Shown: one piece after another, positions 17,537 to 26,362 of the stretch
Numbering within the stretch: position 1 is the stretch's first letter
Layout of the letters: each line of letters opens with the position of its first letter
NCBI RefSeq assembly: GCF_028683095.1
Contig: NZ_JAJUBC010000007.1
Coordinates: 1 to 64,000 of the forward strand
Reading direction: 5' to 3'
DNA: 64,000 bases
Origin: Enterovibrio gelatinilyticus
Lineage (GTDB): Bacteria > Pseudomonadota > Gammaproteobacteria > Enterobacterales > Vibrionaceae
Program-made: the position numbers and the translations under genes
The notes under the pieces: generated by a model
The model's input: the letters and a program-made list of their open reading frames with translations, nothing else
Databases searched by the model: none
What the model was told of the DNA's origin: nothing

Positions 17537-17825
17537 TTGTTTATTATCATGAAAACGTGAGTTGCATATGCGTGCAGTTCAATATTTGAAGTCGGCGCAG
17601 AAATATAGAATTGAGCTTTAAATCAATATGTTGTGGTGTAAATATAGCGCGCGCTAGAAGAGAGGGTGTTGACAAAGGTTACCTGCTTCTTGAATTAAAC
17701 ATGAATAGTTTACATGGCAAATACAGCGAGAAAAAACAGTTTGATCTTAGACATTACTAGGTGATGTGCCAATCGCCTTTGTTGTACTTACCTACCTACA
17801 GTTTTATTTATTTTGGAATATATGG
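17537..17825. other. upstream region of the lipoprotein/MORN locus
   Basis: No gene recognised. Contains a small palindrome around TTCAATATTTGAA (17579-17591). Promoter presumed here, hexamers not assigned. Confidence 0.4.
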
Positions 17826-20102
17826 ATGTACCTGAATAATAGTTTTAGAACTCTTTTCCTACCAATGGTTTTATTCCTAACAGCATGTGGTGAATCTGTC
17901 ACTTTTTCCCCAGAAATCGGTGATGAAAAACGCTATTGGGCATATGCACATACCACCCGCGATGTGGCGACTAACCCTGAAACAGTGATGCTCAGTGAGA
18001 GTTTACTTCACTATAAAGTGGAACAAACGGGAGATGCTCTGAGCTTGCATGTTACTCCTGAGCACTTGCAATTTTCGACAGGGCGTTCGGGTTTTTCAAG
18101 TGTCGATTCGTCTAAACGTAACCCACAGATACAGACAATATTTAGCGCTGGCTTTGATGTTTCGCTGAATTCGGAAAGCGGAGAACTGACCGATTTTACA
18201 GCAAGAAATAGAGAACAGTGGGAGTCGTTTGTTAAGCGAGGTGGTCAGATTTTGATGAACAGCTTGCAATCAACCATTAACGCGCCGGGGTTCATCCAAT
18301 CCATTCCGGTTAAAGTTGGCAGCGAAGTGCAATTAACGAACTTTAAAGGCGTTCCTGTCACATTGACGGTTCAGAGTGTTTCTGAAAAAGCGGTGTTTGC
18401 AACAATGTCTTCTAGAGGCACAGAGGCTTCTTCGGTAGAGCAGAACGTCTTAGAAAAACAGCTGTTTGGTCAAGTCGAAATTAATCGTGCTACCGGCTGG
18501 TTAGAACAGATGCTGCTTGTGATGAATATTCCCGTAGAGGTTTATGGCAAAACCAAAATGACACAATTCGCTTTTGCTATGCATCCTGAAGATGAATCGG
18601 TAGGGACTTTCGCTGAGATTTTTTACAACACCTATTACGATGACGAACAGCATTGGTTTGATATTTTTCCGTTACCAGAGGGGCAGCCAACAAACGAGAT
18701 GCTGACTGCGGAAGATGTTCTACCTTATCCTCGCGGTATGCTACTTGAAGAAGATGCGGGTTTTCGCCTTGCTTACCCGACGGACATAGCTAAACAGCAA
18801 CAGATCGGGCGAATCGCATTTCGCGATGTTAGAGGTTATATCGACGGTCAACCTACCAAGGTGAAATTTTCTGCACCGCTAGATCAACAATTCATTGATG
18901 AAGGGATGAATGTCTCAGCGCATATTCAGCCCTTGGGGTGGCAGATCGAGCGAGAGCTAAATGATCTGGAAACCGTTGCTGCCTACGTTGATTACTACAA
19001 CGTATCGGAAGCGCGTTACAACGTGCCGTGGACAGGTGGGAAAACACAAACGTTCCAGTTGGGAGAGATAACGCTTACTGCCACCTTGGTTACAGGTACA
19101 CATAATGAGTATCGACTTGAATATACCAATACGGCTAATAGCCGATTAGCGTTAACTGTTGGTGGACTTCAAGGTCAAATGAGCTTCCCATCAGATCCGA
19201 ACCTCCCGTCATGGTTGGCACCGAGTTCAAAACAAATGCTTAGCTTCTTAGGAAACTCAGTTCTCCAACAGAATGCTATTGCAGTGAAGCTCTTTTCAGC
19301 CCCAACTGAAGTGACCTTCACTGTGCATAGTCAAAGTGAGACCCCGAGCTTTTCTCGCGAAGTGGTTTTTTGGGATCAAGCGTGGTTCTTGTCCAGTGCT
19401 GAAATGCCGCCTATGGGTCTAGTGCCTTCAGAGAATTATTTGTTTGACGCGGAAGACCTTGCAGCGTCAAGCGAGCAAGAATCAACGTTTGATTTTAATA
19501 ATGACCTGCACATTGCGACCGAATCTCCTCACAACGCGGTCGTTGCACTGCCTTATGTATGGGAGAACGTGTGCCAGTTAAGTATTGATAATACGCCGAA
19601 CGTTAACGGTCATCCTTTGGTGTGGAAACCGCAACCAAAAACCAGCAATGACGTAGCGGGTGGGCCGAACAAGATTGAAGACAACACGACTGCGTACCAA
19701 CTGACGACGCCAGATGGCATACGACGCTATTTCTATGACATGGAAGTTACAACACGTTTATCGTGTGAAGGAACACCGTCATGGGAAGAAATGGCGCTTG
19801 CCCCGAGTCCATTTCCTTGGCTGATTGATGTGAGTAAGGTGGTCGATTTTGACCATCAGCAATCAGTGAAACAGTTCATCAGCGGATACCGAATTTACAA
19901 TAAACATGGTGAACCATTGTCACCCATCGATCGATATGGCAAGGCGGTGACTGTCGATGATAGCCCGCTTTCAGAGGCTCTTTTTGATGGAACCTACATC
20001 AAAATGTCAGGCAAGATTTCTCGCATTGAGCACTTCAAGGTTGAAGGTGAACCGTTAGAGAAATCCTTTGTCACTAAGCTTCCACCGATCAAGAAAGGGT
20101 AA
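17826..20102 (+). CDS. large lipoprotein of unknown family, first gene of MORN locus
   Basis: A 758-residue protein whose N-terminus is a lipoprotein signal ending in the lipobox FLTAC, so it should be lipidated and exported. ATG at 17826 gives a normal signal; the upstream in-frame ATG at 17766 would add a second hydrophobic stretch. The rest is a soluble mixed sequence with no family I recognise. Two Cys lie near the C-terminus, in ENVCQLS and TRLSCEG, and could form a disulfide. The next gene begins four bases after its stop, so the lipoprotein and the first MORN protein are almost certainly coexpressed. Function unknown; the neighbours suggest a cell-envelope complex. Confidence 0.75.
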   Translation: MYLNNSFRTLFLPMVLFLTACGESVTFSPEIGDEKRYWAYAHTTRDVATNPETVMLSESLLHYKVEQTGDALSLHVTPEHLQFSTGRSGFSSVDSSKRNPQIQTIFSAGFDVSLNSESGELTDFTARNREQWESFVKRGGQILMNSLQSTINAPGFIQSIPVKVGSEVQLTNFKGVPVTLTVQSVSEKAVFATMSSRGTEASSVEQNVLEKQLFGQVEINRATGWLEQMLLVMNIPVEVYGKTKMTQFAFAMHPEDESVGTFAEIFYNTYYDDEQHWFDIFPLPEGQPTNEMLTAEDVLPYPRGMLLEEDAGFRLAYPTDIAKQQQIGRIAFRDVRGYIDGQPTKVKFSAPLDQQFIDEGMNVSAHIQPLGWQIERELNDLETVAAYVDYYNVSEARYNVPWTGGKTQTFQLGEITLTATLVTGTHNEYRLEYTNTANSRLALTVGGLQGQMSFPSDPNLPSWLAPSSKQMLSFLGNSVLQQNAIAVKLFSAPTEVTFTVHSQSETPSFSREVVFWDQAWFLSSAEMPPMGLVPSENYLFDAEDLAASSEQESTFDFNNDLHIATESPHNAVVALPYVWENVCQLSIDNTPNVNGHPLVWKPQPKTSNDVAGGPNKIEDNTTAYQLTTPDGIRRYFYDMEVTTRLSCEGTPSWEEMALAPSPFPWLIDVSKVVDFDHQQSVKQFISGYRIYNKHGEPLSPIDRYGKAVTVDDSPLSEALFDGTYIKMSGKISRIEHFKVEGEPLEKSFVTKLPPIKKG

Positions 20103-20106
20103 GACG

Positions 20107-22011
20107 ATGCAATCAATACTGAAGCATATACTTCCTCTCGTTTCGTTGTTAAGTGTGTCGGTTGCTTGGGCTGCCCCAGTATGGCTTGATGACGATTGGA
20201 ATATCGTAAAAACTGAATCTCAAGCCAGTTATTACCTCGCTGAACCTCTGGCTGAACGAGATGGCGTATGGCCTGTTAACGTCTACTTTCAGGGTGGAGA
20301 AATACTCAATTTTGAAGGGACGCTTAACAGCGCTGATATTTCTACGGGGAAATCCGTGGGAGCCTACAAAATTTATCGGGAAAACGGCAACTTGCTGACA
20401 ACGGGTAGCCGCAACGAAAAAGGACAGTATGAAGGGTTAACGCGCTTATATAACGAAAACGGTGTGTTAATTGAAGAAGCTGATTTTCTCGCGGGGAAAA
20501 GGCACGGAATCAATCGAAGCTTCTATCTAGATGGTAGCGTTGAAGAAGAATATACAAACCGAAACGGTATCAAAGAGGGTGAGAACATCCATTACTTCGA
20601 AGATGGAACGGTGTCGCATCGCTTTCATTTTGTTAATGGGAAATCAGATGGCCTTCAATTGTATTACTACCCAAATGGTGCGATGAGTTACAGCGTCAAC
20701 TACAAGATGGACAAAGTGCATGGTGAATACGCCAGTTACTATAAAAACGGGCAAGTTTCGCATCGCGTCAATTATGTTGATGATAAGACAGAGGGGCTGG
20801 GCTACTCCTACAACGAGAATGGCTTCTTGTACCTAGAAACCCCATACCAAAGAGGGAAGAAACATGGTGTTGTTCGCGGGTGGCACATCGAAGGTAAGTT
20901 GCGTTTTGAGGAAAGTTACCGTGATGGAAAACAACATGGCGCAGTGACTCACTATTACGAGTCCGGCAACTTAAAACGCACCAACAACCTTGTTAAAGGA
21001 TTGCAGAGAGGCACTCAGCGAACGTATTTCGACCAAGTTGATGCGGTGCAAGAAGAGTCCATTATCAACAATAACGGCAACGTTAAGTCTAAAACGCGAT
21101 TCAATAAGGATGGTGAATTGACCTACGAATATGTTGCCTCTTACCCCAACCAAAGAGAAATCAGCGATGAGAAGAAATATCGCGACGGTGTGCTGATTTC
21201 GCGTATTCAAACAAATGCTCAGAAGAAGTGGGAGCTCGAAGAGCGCTTCGACAACAATGGCCAGCTAACTCGTCGCTCGGAAGAGGTCAACGGTAAGCGA
21301 AACAAGGCTTTTATCCAATTGGATGTCTACACCAACAACATAGAAACGACTCATTACAAGCATGGGATCCGCCATGGCAAGCGCCTTGTTGTTTCGCCAA
21401 AGGGTGAACCAGTTGAAAGTGGCACTTACCATCAGGGTAAGAAAAGCGGTGCTTGGGTCATGCACTTCGATGGCACCGTACGCACGGAGAACTACAACCG
21501 CAAAGGCCAATTACATGGCGAACTGACCCAGGTGAACGCGAGTGGTCAGCAAACCACGTCGGAGCATTACCTCGATGGCAAACGTCATGGCTTGACCGAA
21601 AACTATAACAACCAAGGCATGTTGCTCGCTAAGGGGAATTATGTTGCCGGTGAAAGAGACGGCCAATGGCAACATCAAGAAGACTATGAGTACGATGTTG
21701 TGCTTTGGTCTGGAGAATATCAACAGGGCAATAAAGTCGGAAAGTGGTTTGCGCACTCAGAGGTAGGTTATGAGTTGGGGCGTCAGCAGTTTGATATTCA
21801 AGGTCGTAAGCAAGGAGCATTCTATTACTTTGGCGAAAGCGGCAATGTAAAACGCGTTGAGCGTTATGTCGATGATGAGCTGGATGGCGATGTCGACACT
21901 TATGGAACCGATGGCGATATTTACCAGACGCAAAGTTATGACATGGGTAAATATGTGCGGAGCAATGACGAAGACGACTCGTCGTCATTCCTGTTTAGTG
22001 ACGACAAGTAA
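20107..22011 (+). CDS. secreted MORN-2 repeat protein (first paralogue)
   Basis: A 634-residue exported protein. The Sec signal peptide (MQSILKHILPLVSLLSVSVAWA) is followed by a chain of about 23-residue MORN-2 (YwqK-type) repeats, each of the form G-x-x-x-x-Y-x-x-N/D-G-x-x-x-x-x-x-Y. Examples are HGEYASYYKNGQVSHRVNY and GLTRLYNENGVLIEEADF. They run from about residue 90 to the end. Such repeats form an elongated beta-sheet used for protein or membrane contacts; some databases label the family an antitoxin, which nothing here supports. The tail is acidic. The start at 20107 is set by the signal peptide and the four-base gap from the lipoprotein gene. Paralogous to the next gene. Confidence 0.82.
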   Translation: MQSILKHILPLVSLLSVSVAWAAPVWLDDDWNIVKTESQASYYLAEPLAERDGVWPVNVYFQGGEILNFEGTLNSADISTGKSVGAYKIYRENGNLLTTGSRNEKGQYEGLTRLYNENGVLIEEADFLAGKRHGINRSFYLDGSVEEEYTNRNGIKEGENIHYFEDGTVSHRFHFVNGKSDGLQLYYYPNGAMSYSVNYKMDKVHGEYASYYKNGQVSHRVNYVDDKTEGLGYSYNENGFLYLETPYQRGKKHGVVRGWHIEGKLRFEESYRDGKQHGAVTHYYESGNLKRTNNLVKGLQRGTQRTYFDQVDAVQEESIINNNGNVKSKTRFNKDGELTYEYVASYPNQREISDEKKYRDGVLISRIQTNAQKKWELEERFDNNGQLTRRSEEVNGKRNKAFIQLDVYTNNIETTHYKHGIRHGKRLVVSPKGEPVESGTYHQGKKSGAWVMHFDGTVRTENYNRKGQLHGELTQVNASGQQTTSEHYLDGKRHGLTENYNNQGMLLAKGNYVAGERDGQWQHQEDYEYDVVLWSGEYQQGNKVGKWFAHSEVGYELGRQQFDIQGRKQGAFYYFGESGNVKRVERYVDDELDGDVDTYGTDGDIYQTQSYDMGKYVRSNDEDDSSSFLFSDDK

Positions 22012-22038
22012 CCATAGACATAGCACGTGCAATATCTT

Positions 22039-22061
22039 GGCACCCAAAAGGGTGCCATTTT
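22039..22061 (+). terminator. terminator between the two MORN genes
   Basis: GGCACCC-AAAA-GGGTGCC followed by ATTTTC. The second MORN gene therefore probably has its own promoter or depends on read-through. Confidence 0.75.
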
Positions 22062-22103
22062 CAATGTTAAACCCATTTAGTCAAAAGCATAAACGAGGGA
22101 TTG

Positions 22104-23786
22104 ATGCGCTTTTTTACTCTAATTTCACTCATGATTTTATCATTGAGCATGATTTCACCCGCTTTTGCAGAACGAGTATTACTTGATGCCAATTTAAAGG
22201 CAGTGACGGGTGATAAGAAAGCCACGTACTACATGACGGAGCCACTTACGGAGCAAGACAAAAAGTGGCCTGCGGTTGTCTATTTTGTTGAATACGACAC
22301 TGTCTACTTTAACGGCGGGTTTAACGGCAAAGAGCCTGCGAAAGGGAACGTCGTTGGAGACTATGAGTACTATACGTGGAAAGGGGTGATTAAATCTAAG
22401 GGACACAAAAATAGTGAAGGCAAAGAACACGGATTGAAGCAGACATACTCTTCAGGCGATTTGAAAAAAGAACAACACTATGTGAACGGTGTTTTGAATG
22501 GGACGCAAAAGGTCTTTTATTCAAATGGTCATGTGTCTGAAAAATTTGAAATGCTGAATGGAAAACAAACGGGTGAAAGTATCAGCTATCAGTATGACGG
22601 TTCTGTCAGGTCTTTGACCACATGGCTGGATGGAGAGCAGCATGGGCCAATGTTTAATTACTACCCAAATGGCAATGTCAATTACGAGATGAACTTTCAA
22701 CATGATCAGCGGCATGGAAAATACCGAGCGTACTATTTTGACGGTCAGCTAAAGAGTGAAGGTCAATCCGCATTTAGTCAGTATGAAGGTGTGTTTAATC
22801 GGTACGACAAAGCCGGGAACAAAATTCAACAGCAAAACTACAAGAACAATGTAGAGCATGGCGTGACGTTGAGCTGGTATGCCGATGGCCAACTGTCTTC
22901 TGAGCAACACTTTGTTGCTGGCGAACTGCACGGCGTTTCAACTGAGTATGACGAAGTCGGAAATACCACGAAAATCTATCATTATATGGATGGAAAGAAA
23001 GTGGGTGAGCAGCGTGTATTTCATCAGCAGAGTGATGTTGTTGAGACCCTTTATGAATACAATGCTGACAGTCGTTTGATCGCGAAAAAAGAATTCAATC
23101 AACAAGGCGAGAAAACCTTCGATCTTTCTGTGAGTTTTAATGAAAACGGCGAACGTATCAGTGATGAATATCGATATCGAAAGGGTGTTGTCACGGCAAG
23201 GCTTCAGGAAGATGAAAGTAAGGCTTGGAAGCTGACTGAGTTTTTTGACGAAGGCGAGCTAACTCATCGCACAGAGAGCATTGATGGCAAATACCACAAC
23301 CTGTATTTCACTCAACTTGTGGATCATAAAGCAAGGAAGCAGCACTATAAACATGGTGTTAAGCATGGCAAGTTTTCGGTGACACAGTTTGGTGAAATCA
23401 TTGAACAGGGCGAGTATTTTGAGGGTGAAAAATACGGTTATTGGGAGCATGACTGGGATGGTAAGCGCGTCTTTAACTATAACAAGAAGGGCGAATACCA
23501 TGGTGAAGTTAAAAAATACTACCGTTTGGGTGGGTTAGACCGATTGGACACCTATGACAACGGTATTCAGCATGGCCTGTCAGAATCATACAGGGATGAC
23601 GGCACACTTTGGTCAAAAGGCCACTTCGTGGACGGCAAGGAAGAGGGGGAATGGCAAACCATTATTCCTGAAAAAAGTAAAACCGCGATGTGGACGGGTG
23701 TTTATCGTGCAGGGGAAAAAGTAGGCAAGTGGACCGGACAATATCCTGATGGCAGTGACGCTGGTCACCTGCTTTTTGATAATTAG
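22104..23786 (+). CDS. secreted MORN-2 repeat protein (second paralogue)
   Basis: A 560-residue exported protein related to the preceding one along its whole length. Both begin, after the signal peptide (MRFFTLISLMILSLSMISPAFA), with V/W-LLDANLKAV/WLDDDWNIV-type text, then YYMTEPLTEQDKKWPAVVYF against YYLAEPLAERDGVWPVNVYF, then the repeat array. Repeats such as HGKYRAYYFDGQLKSEGQS continue to the C-terminus. GAGGG precedes the ATG at 22104, preferred over the in-frame TTG just before it. It looks like an old tandem duplication. Confidence 0.82.
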   Translation: MRFFTLISLMILSLSMISPAFAERVLLDANLKAVTGDKKATYYMTEPLTEQDKKWPAVVYFVEYDTVYFNGGFNGKEPAKGNVVGDYEYYTWKGVIKSKGHKNSEGKEHGLKQTYSSGDLKKEQHYVNGVLNGTQKVFYSNGHVSEKFEMLNGKQTGESISYQYDGSVRSLTTWLDGEQHGPMFNYYPNGNVNYEMNFQHDQRHGKYRAYYFDGQLKSEGQSAFSQYEGVFNRYDKAGNKIQQQNYKNNVEHGVTLSWYADGQLSSEQHFVAGELHGVSTEYDEVGNTTKIYHYMDGKKVGEQRVFHQQSDVVETLYEYNADSRLIAKKEFNQQGEKTFDLSVSFNENGERISDEYRYRKGVVTARLQEDESKAWKLTEFFDEGELTHRTESIDGKYHNLYFTQLVDHKARKQHYKHGVKHGKFSVTQFGEIIEQGEYFEGEKYGYWEHDWDGKRVFNYNKKGEYHGEVKKYYRLGGLDRLDTYDNGIQHGLSESYRDDGTLWSKGHFVDGKEEGEWQTIIPEKSKTAMWTGVYRAGEKVGKWTGQYPDGSDAGHLLFDN

Positions 23787-23873
23787 GTGGAGTTTGATAT
23801 TTAGGTGCAGTTTAATGATTGATACCTCGTCGAATCTCAACGCCTTTGACGCAAAGCAAAGCTAGATTCGCAT

Positions 23874-23903
23874 AAAGCCTCACACTTTCGTGAGGCTTTT
23901 TAG
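23874..23903. terminator. terminator between MORN gene and acetylpolyamine amidohydrolase gene
   Basis: Perfect 10-bp stem AAAGCCTCAC/GTGAGGCTTT with a 6-base loop and T-tracts; it lies between convergent genes. Confidence 0.9.
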
Positions 23904-23919
23904 TTTGAGTTATCTGCAG

Positions 23920-24960
23920 TTAGTAGGTGGATTTAAACCCGTTTAACACAGCAACCGTATTATGGCCTAGATCGTCAACGGCGTATCCGCCTTCAAACAC
24001 AAACAGGGTTGGTAAACCAAGCTCGCCCAGCATCTCACCGATGTTCAGGTAGTCTTCAAGCTTTAGCTTGAAGTGGCTGATTGGATCGTGCTCATACGTG
24101 TCCATGCCCAATGAAATCACGAGAGACTCCGCGCCAAAGCGGCGAATTCGCTCGATAGCGGTTTCAAGCGCAGGGCGATACAAAGACCAATCGGTTTTAC
24201 CTTGTGGCAATGGCAGGTTGAGGTTGAAGCCTTCACCTTTGCCTTCGCCGTGTTCATCATTAAAGCCTAAGTAGTGCGGGTAATCGTAATCTGGGTCACC
24301 ATGAATCGATACGAAAAGCACATCGTCACGGTCGTAGAAAATGCTCTGGGTGCCGTTACCGTGGTGATAGTCGATATCAAGAATCGCAACTTTCACGTGC
24401 CCTTGTCGGCGTAAGCCTTCTGCGGCAATGGCGGCATTGTTGATGTAGCAGTAACCGCCCATCAGATCTGGCGCGGCATGGTGGCCGGGTGGACGACACA
24501 ATGCGAATGCGGCTTTCTCGCCACTTATCAGAGCTTCAACACCTGTCAGGGCGCAATCTACCGCCGATGAAATGGCTTCAAAACTGGTTTTGGTGATGGC
24601 TGCGGTCATGTCAAAGCTGTAATAGCCCAGTTTACCTTCAATGTCTTTCGGCACGCGGTTGCGAAGGTGGCGAGCAGGAACAAAGCAGTAAGGCGAGGCA
24701 TCACGCTCTGAGCCGTAGGTTGCTTCCCACTCGTTCCATGCGTTTTGAAGAAACTCGACGTAATCTGGCGTGTGAACCCACAGCATAGGGTCGATGCCAA
24801 ACGTTTTTGGCTCGATAACGTCGTAGCCACCATTGCTGTTTATGGCGTTGAGTACCATGTCGGCACGCTCTGGCTTTTCAAAGCACGCGGTGGGTTCACC
24901 ACCAAGGAATTCGTATTTTACTTGGTGAAGCTTTTGCTTCTCGCTGTAAATGACCTTCAT
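23920..24960 (-). CDS. acetylpolyamine amidohydrolase (histone-deacetylase family)
   Basis: A 346-residue zinc deacetylase. Family signatures are complete: RPPGHHA with the active-site His pair (about residue 160), GGYCYINNAAIAAE, the DIDYHHGNGT zinc-ligand Asp/His motif (about 192-201), and SLGMDTYEHDP near 280 with the third zinc-ligand Asp. N-terminal MKVIYSEKQKLHQV and the overall length match bacterial acetylpolyamine amidohydrolases, which remove acetyl from acetylputrescine, acetylcadaverine or acetylspermidine. The ATG shares one base with the stop of the upstream PotD-like gene (TAATG), and this pairing with a polyamine-binding protein strongly supports a polyamine rather than protein substrate. 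Confidence 0.9.
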   Translation of the reverse strand: MKVIYSEKQKLHQVKYEFLGGEPTACFEKPERADMVLNAINSNGGYDVIEPKTFGIDPMLWVHTPDYVEFLQNAWNEWEATYGSERDASPYCFVPARHLRNRVPKDIEGKLGYYSFDMTAAITKTSFEAISSAVDCALTGVEALISGEKAAFALCRPPGHHAAPDLMGGYCYINNAAIAAEGLRRQGHVKVAILDIDYHHGNGTQSIFYDRDDVLFVSIHGDPDYDYPHYLGFNDEHGEGKGEGFNLNLPLPQGKTDWSLYRPALETAIERIRRFGAESLVISLGMDTYEHDPISHFKLKLEDYLNIGEMLGELGLPTLFVFEGGYAVDDLGHNTVAVLNGFKSTY

Positions 24961-25988
24961 TATCTTTTTAGCTCCAGCCAGTACTGATTGTAGATAGACA
25001 CGGCATCACCAATGTCTGACAGGAATTGACCTTTGTCTTTAACCTCTTTAGGAGGGAAGATCACGTCACTGTTTCTCAGCTCGTCAGGCAGATGGTTAAG
25101 TGCGCCAAGGTTTGGAACTGCATAGCCAATCTCTTTCACTAACACCGCTTGGTTTTCCGGTTTCATCAGGAAGTTGATGAAGGCGTAAGCCGCGTCTTTG
25201 TTTTCAGCATGTTTTGGAATGACGATGTTATCCATCCAGAAAATGGTGCCTTCTTCTGGGTAAACATAGTGGATGGAAGGATTTTCAACCGTTGCGCGGT
25301 ATGCTGTACCGTTCCACTGCATGCCAACATTCACTTCACCCATGATGAGCGGCGTGTGCGGCGCATCTGAGTTAAACAAGGTGACGTTTGGCTTCAGCGC
25401 TTTTAGTTTGTCATACGCTTGGCGAATTTCATTTTCATCGCGGCTGTTTACGCTGTGACCATTCATGATCAGTGCCATACCGAACACATCGCGTACATCA
25501 TCAGTCAAAATCAACTGACCTGCGAATTCATCTTTCCAAAGGTCAGCCCAACGCTTAACGTCTTTTCCATCTACCATATCTGCGTTATAACCCAAGCCAG
25601 TGCTGCCCCACATGTACGGGAGAGAGTAGCGGTTTTCTGCGTCAAACGGTTGGTTAAGGATAGATGCATCAAGATTGGTAAAAGCAGCGATTTTGCTTTT
25701 GTCTAATTCGTGCAGCAGGTTTTCTTGTGCCAGCAAAGAAACGTAATACGTGGAAGGCACTACTAAGTCATAGCCTTTTGCATTGAGTAATTTCAACTTG
25801 GCGTACATGGTTTCATTACTCTCAAACGTAGAGTAATTGACCTTGATGTTGGTTTCTTTGGTGAACTGTTCGATCAGTTGTTGTGGAAGATATTCTGACC
25901 AGTTGTAGATGTTCAAGAATTGTTCAGCATGCACAGAGGCAGAGAAAAGCAGGCTAGAGGTCGCTGCGATAACAAAGGTTTTTTTCAT
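24960..25988 (-). CDS. PotD-like polyamine-binding periplasmic protein
   Basis: A 342-residue exported solute-binding protein. Signal peptide MKKTFVIAATSSLLFSASVHA is followed by the PotD/PotF hallmark LNIYNWSEYLPQQLIEQFTK, then YDLVVPSTYYVSLLAQENLLH, YSLPYMWGSTGLGYN and MDNIVIPKHAENKDAAYAFI. These proteins deliver spermidine or putrescine to an ABC transporter, but no ATPase or permease gene is next to it, so it either serves a transporter encoded elsewhere or acts as a sensor. First gene of a two-gene unit with the deacetylase. Confidence 0.9.
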   Translation of the reverse strand: MKKTFVIAATSSLLFSASVHAEQFLNIYNWSEYLPQQLIEQFTKETNIKVNYSTFESNETMYAKLKLLNAKGYDLVVPSTYYVSLLAQENLLHELDKSKIAAFTNLDASILNQPFDAENRYSLPYMWGSTGLGYNADMVDGKDVKRWADLWKDEFAGQLILTDDVRDVFGMALIMNGHSVNSRDENEIRQAYDKLKALKPNVTLFNSDAPHTPLIMGEVNVGMQWNGTAYRATVENPSIHYVYPEEGTIFWMDNIVIPKHAENKDAAYAFINFLMKPENQAVLVKEIGYAVPNLGALNHLPDELRNSDVIFPPKEVKDKGQFLSDIGDAVSIYNQYWLELKR

Positions 25989-26282
25989 TTATGTCGTGTT
26001 TTCCGAAAGCATAATATCAGTAAAGCTCGCTGAATCCTGCACCTTCAGGATGGTTGGGTGTTCAGGTTGCTTGGGTATATTGATAAAGCGCGATATTGCG
26101 CGCGCGAATTACATAGGAAATCGAAGTCAGTCGCAATAATTCCCTCGAATTTTTCGATATTTAAGCGCGTTCAATTGATCTCACCCCACTTTTGTCTTGG
26201 TGTCATTACGCCAAGGAATAATAAGCCATACATCGTGTTGAGATAGCGCGTAGTTCTTATCGATAAAGGGGAGGGGAAGCGG
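25989..26282. other. intergenic region upstream of the PotD-like gene
   Basis: No gene found. It holds a small inverted repeat ATCCTG-6-CAGGAT (26034-26051) and a GCGCGCGCG run near 26097. The promoter for the polyamine pair should be here but was not pinpointed. Confidence 0.4.
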
Positions 26283-26313
26283 AAAAAAAACCTCCCCTAG
26301 ATGAGGAGGTTTT
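26283..26313 (-). terminator. terminator of the alkylsulfatase gene
   Basis: Stem AAAACCTCC/GGAGGTTTT with a run of eight T on the minus strand, about 50 bases after the stop codon. Confidence 0.85.
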
Positions 26314-26362
26314 GCTGAATAAGGCGTTAGTAAAGCCTGTTTTCTTGATTAGCGTGTAGTGA

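Noticed and set aside
20107-23786. YwqK-type antitoxin function for the MORN-2 proteins
   Set aside because: Both proteins carry Sec signal peptides and no toxin gene is adjacent; the antitoxin label in databases is a family name, not evidence.
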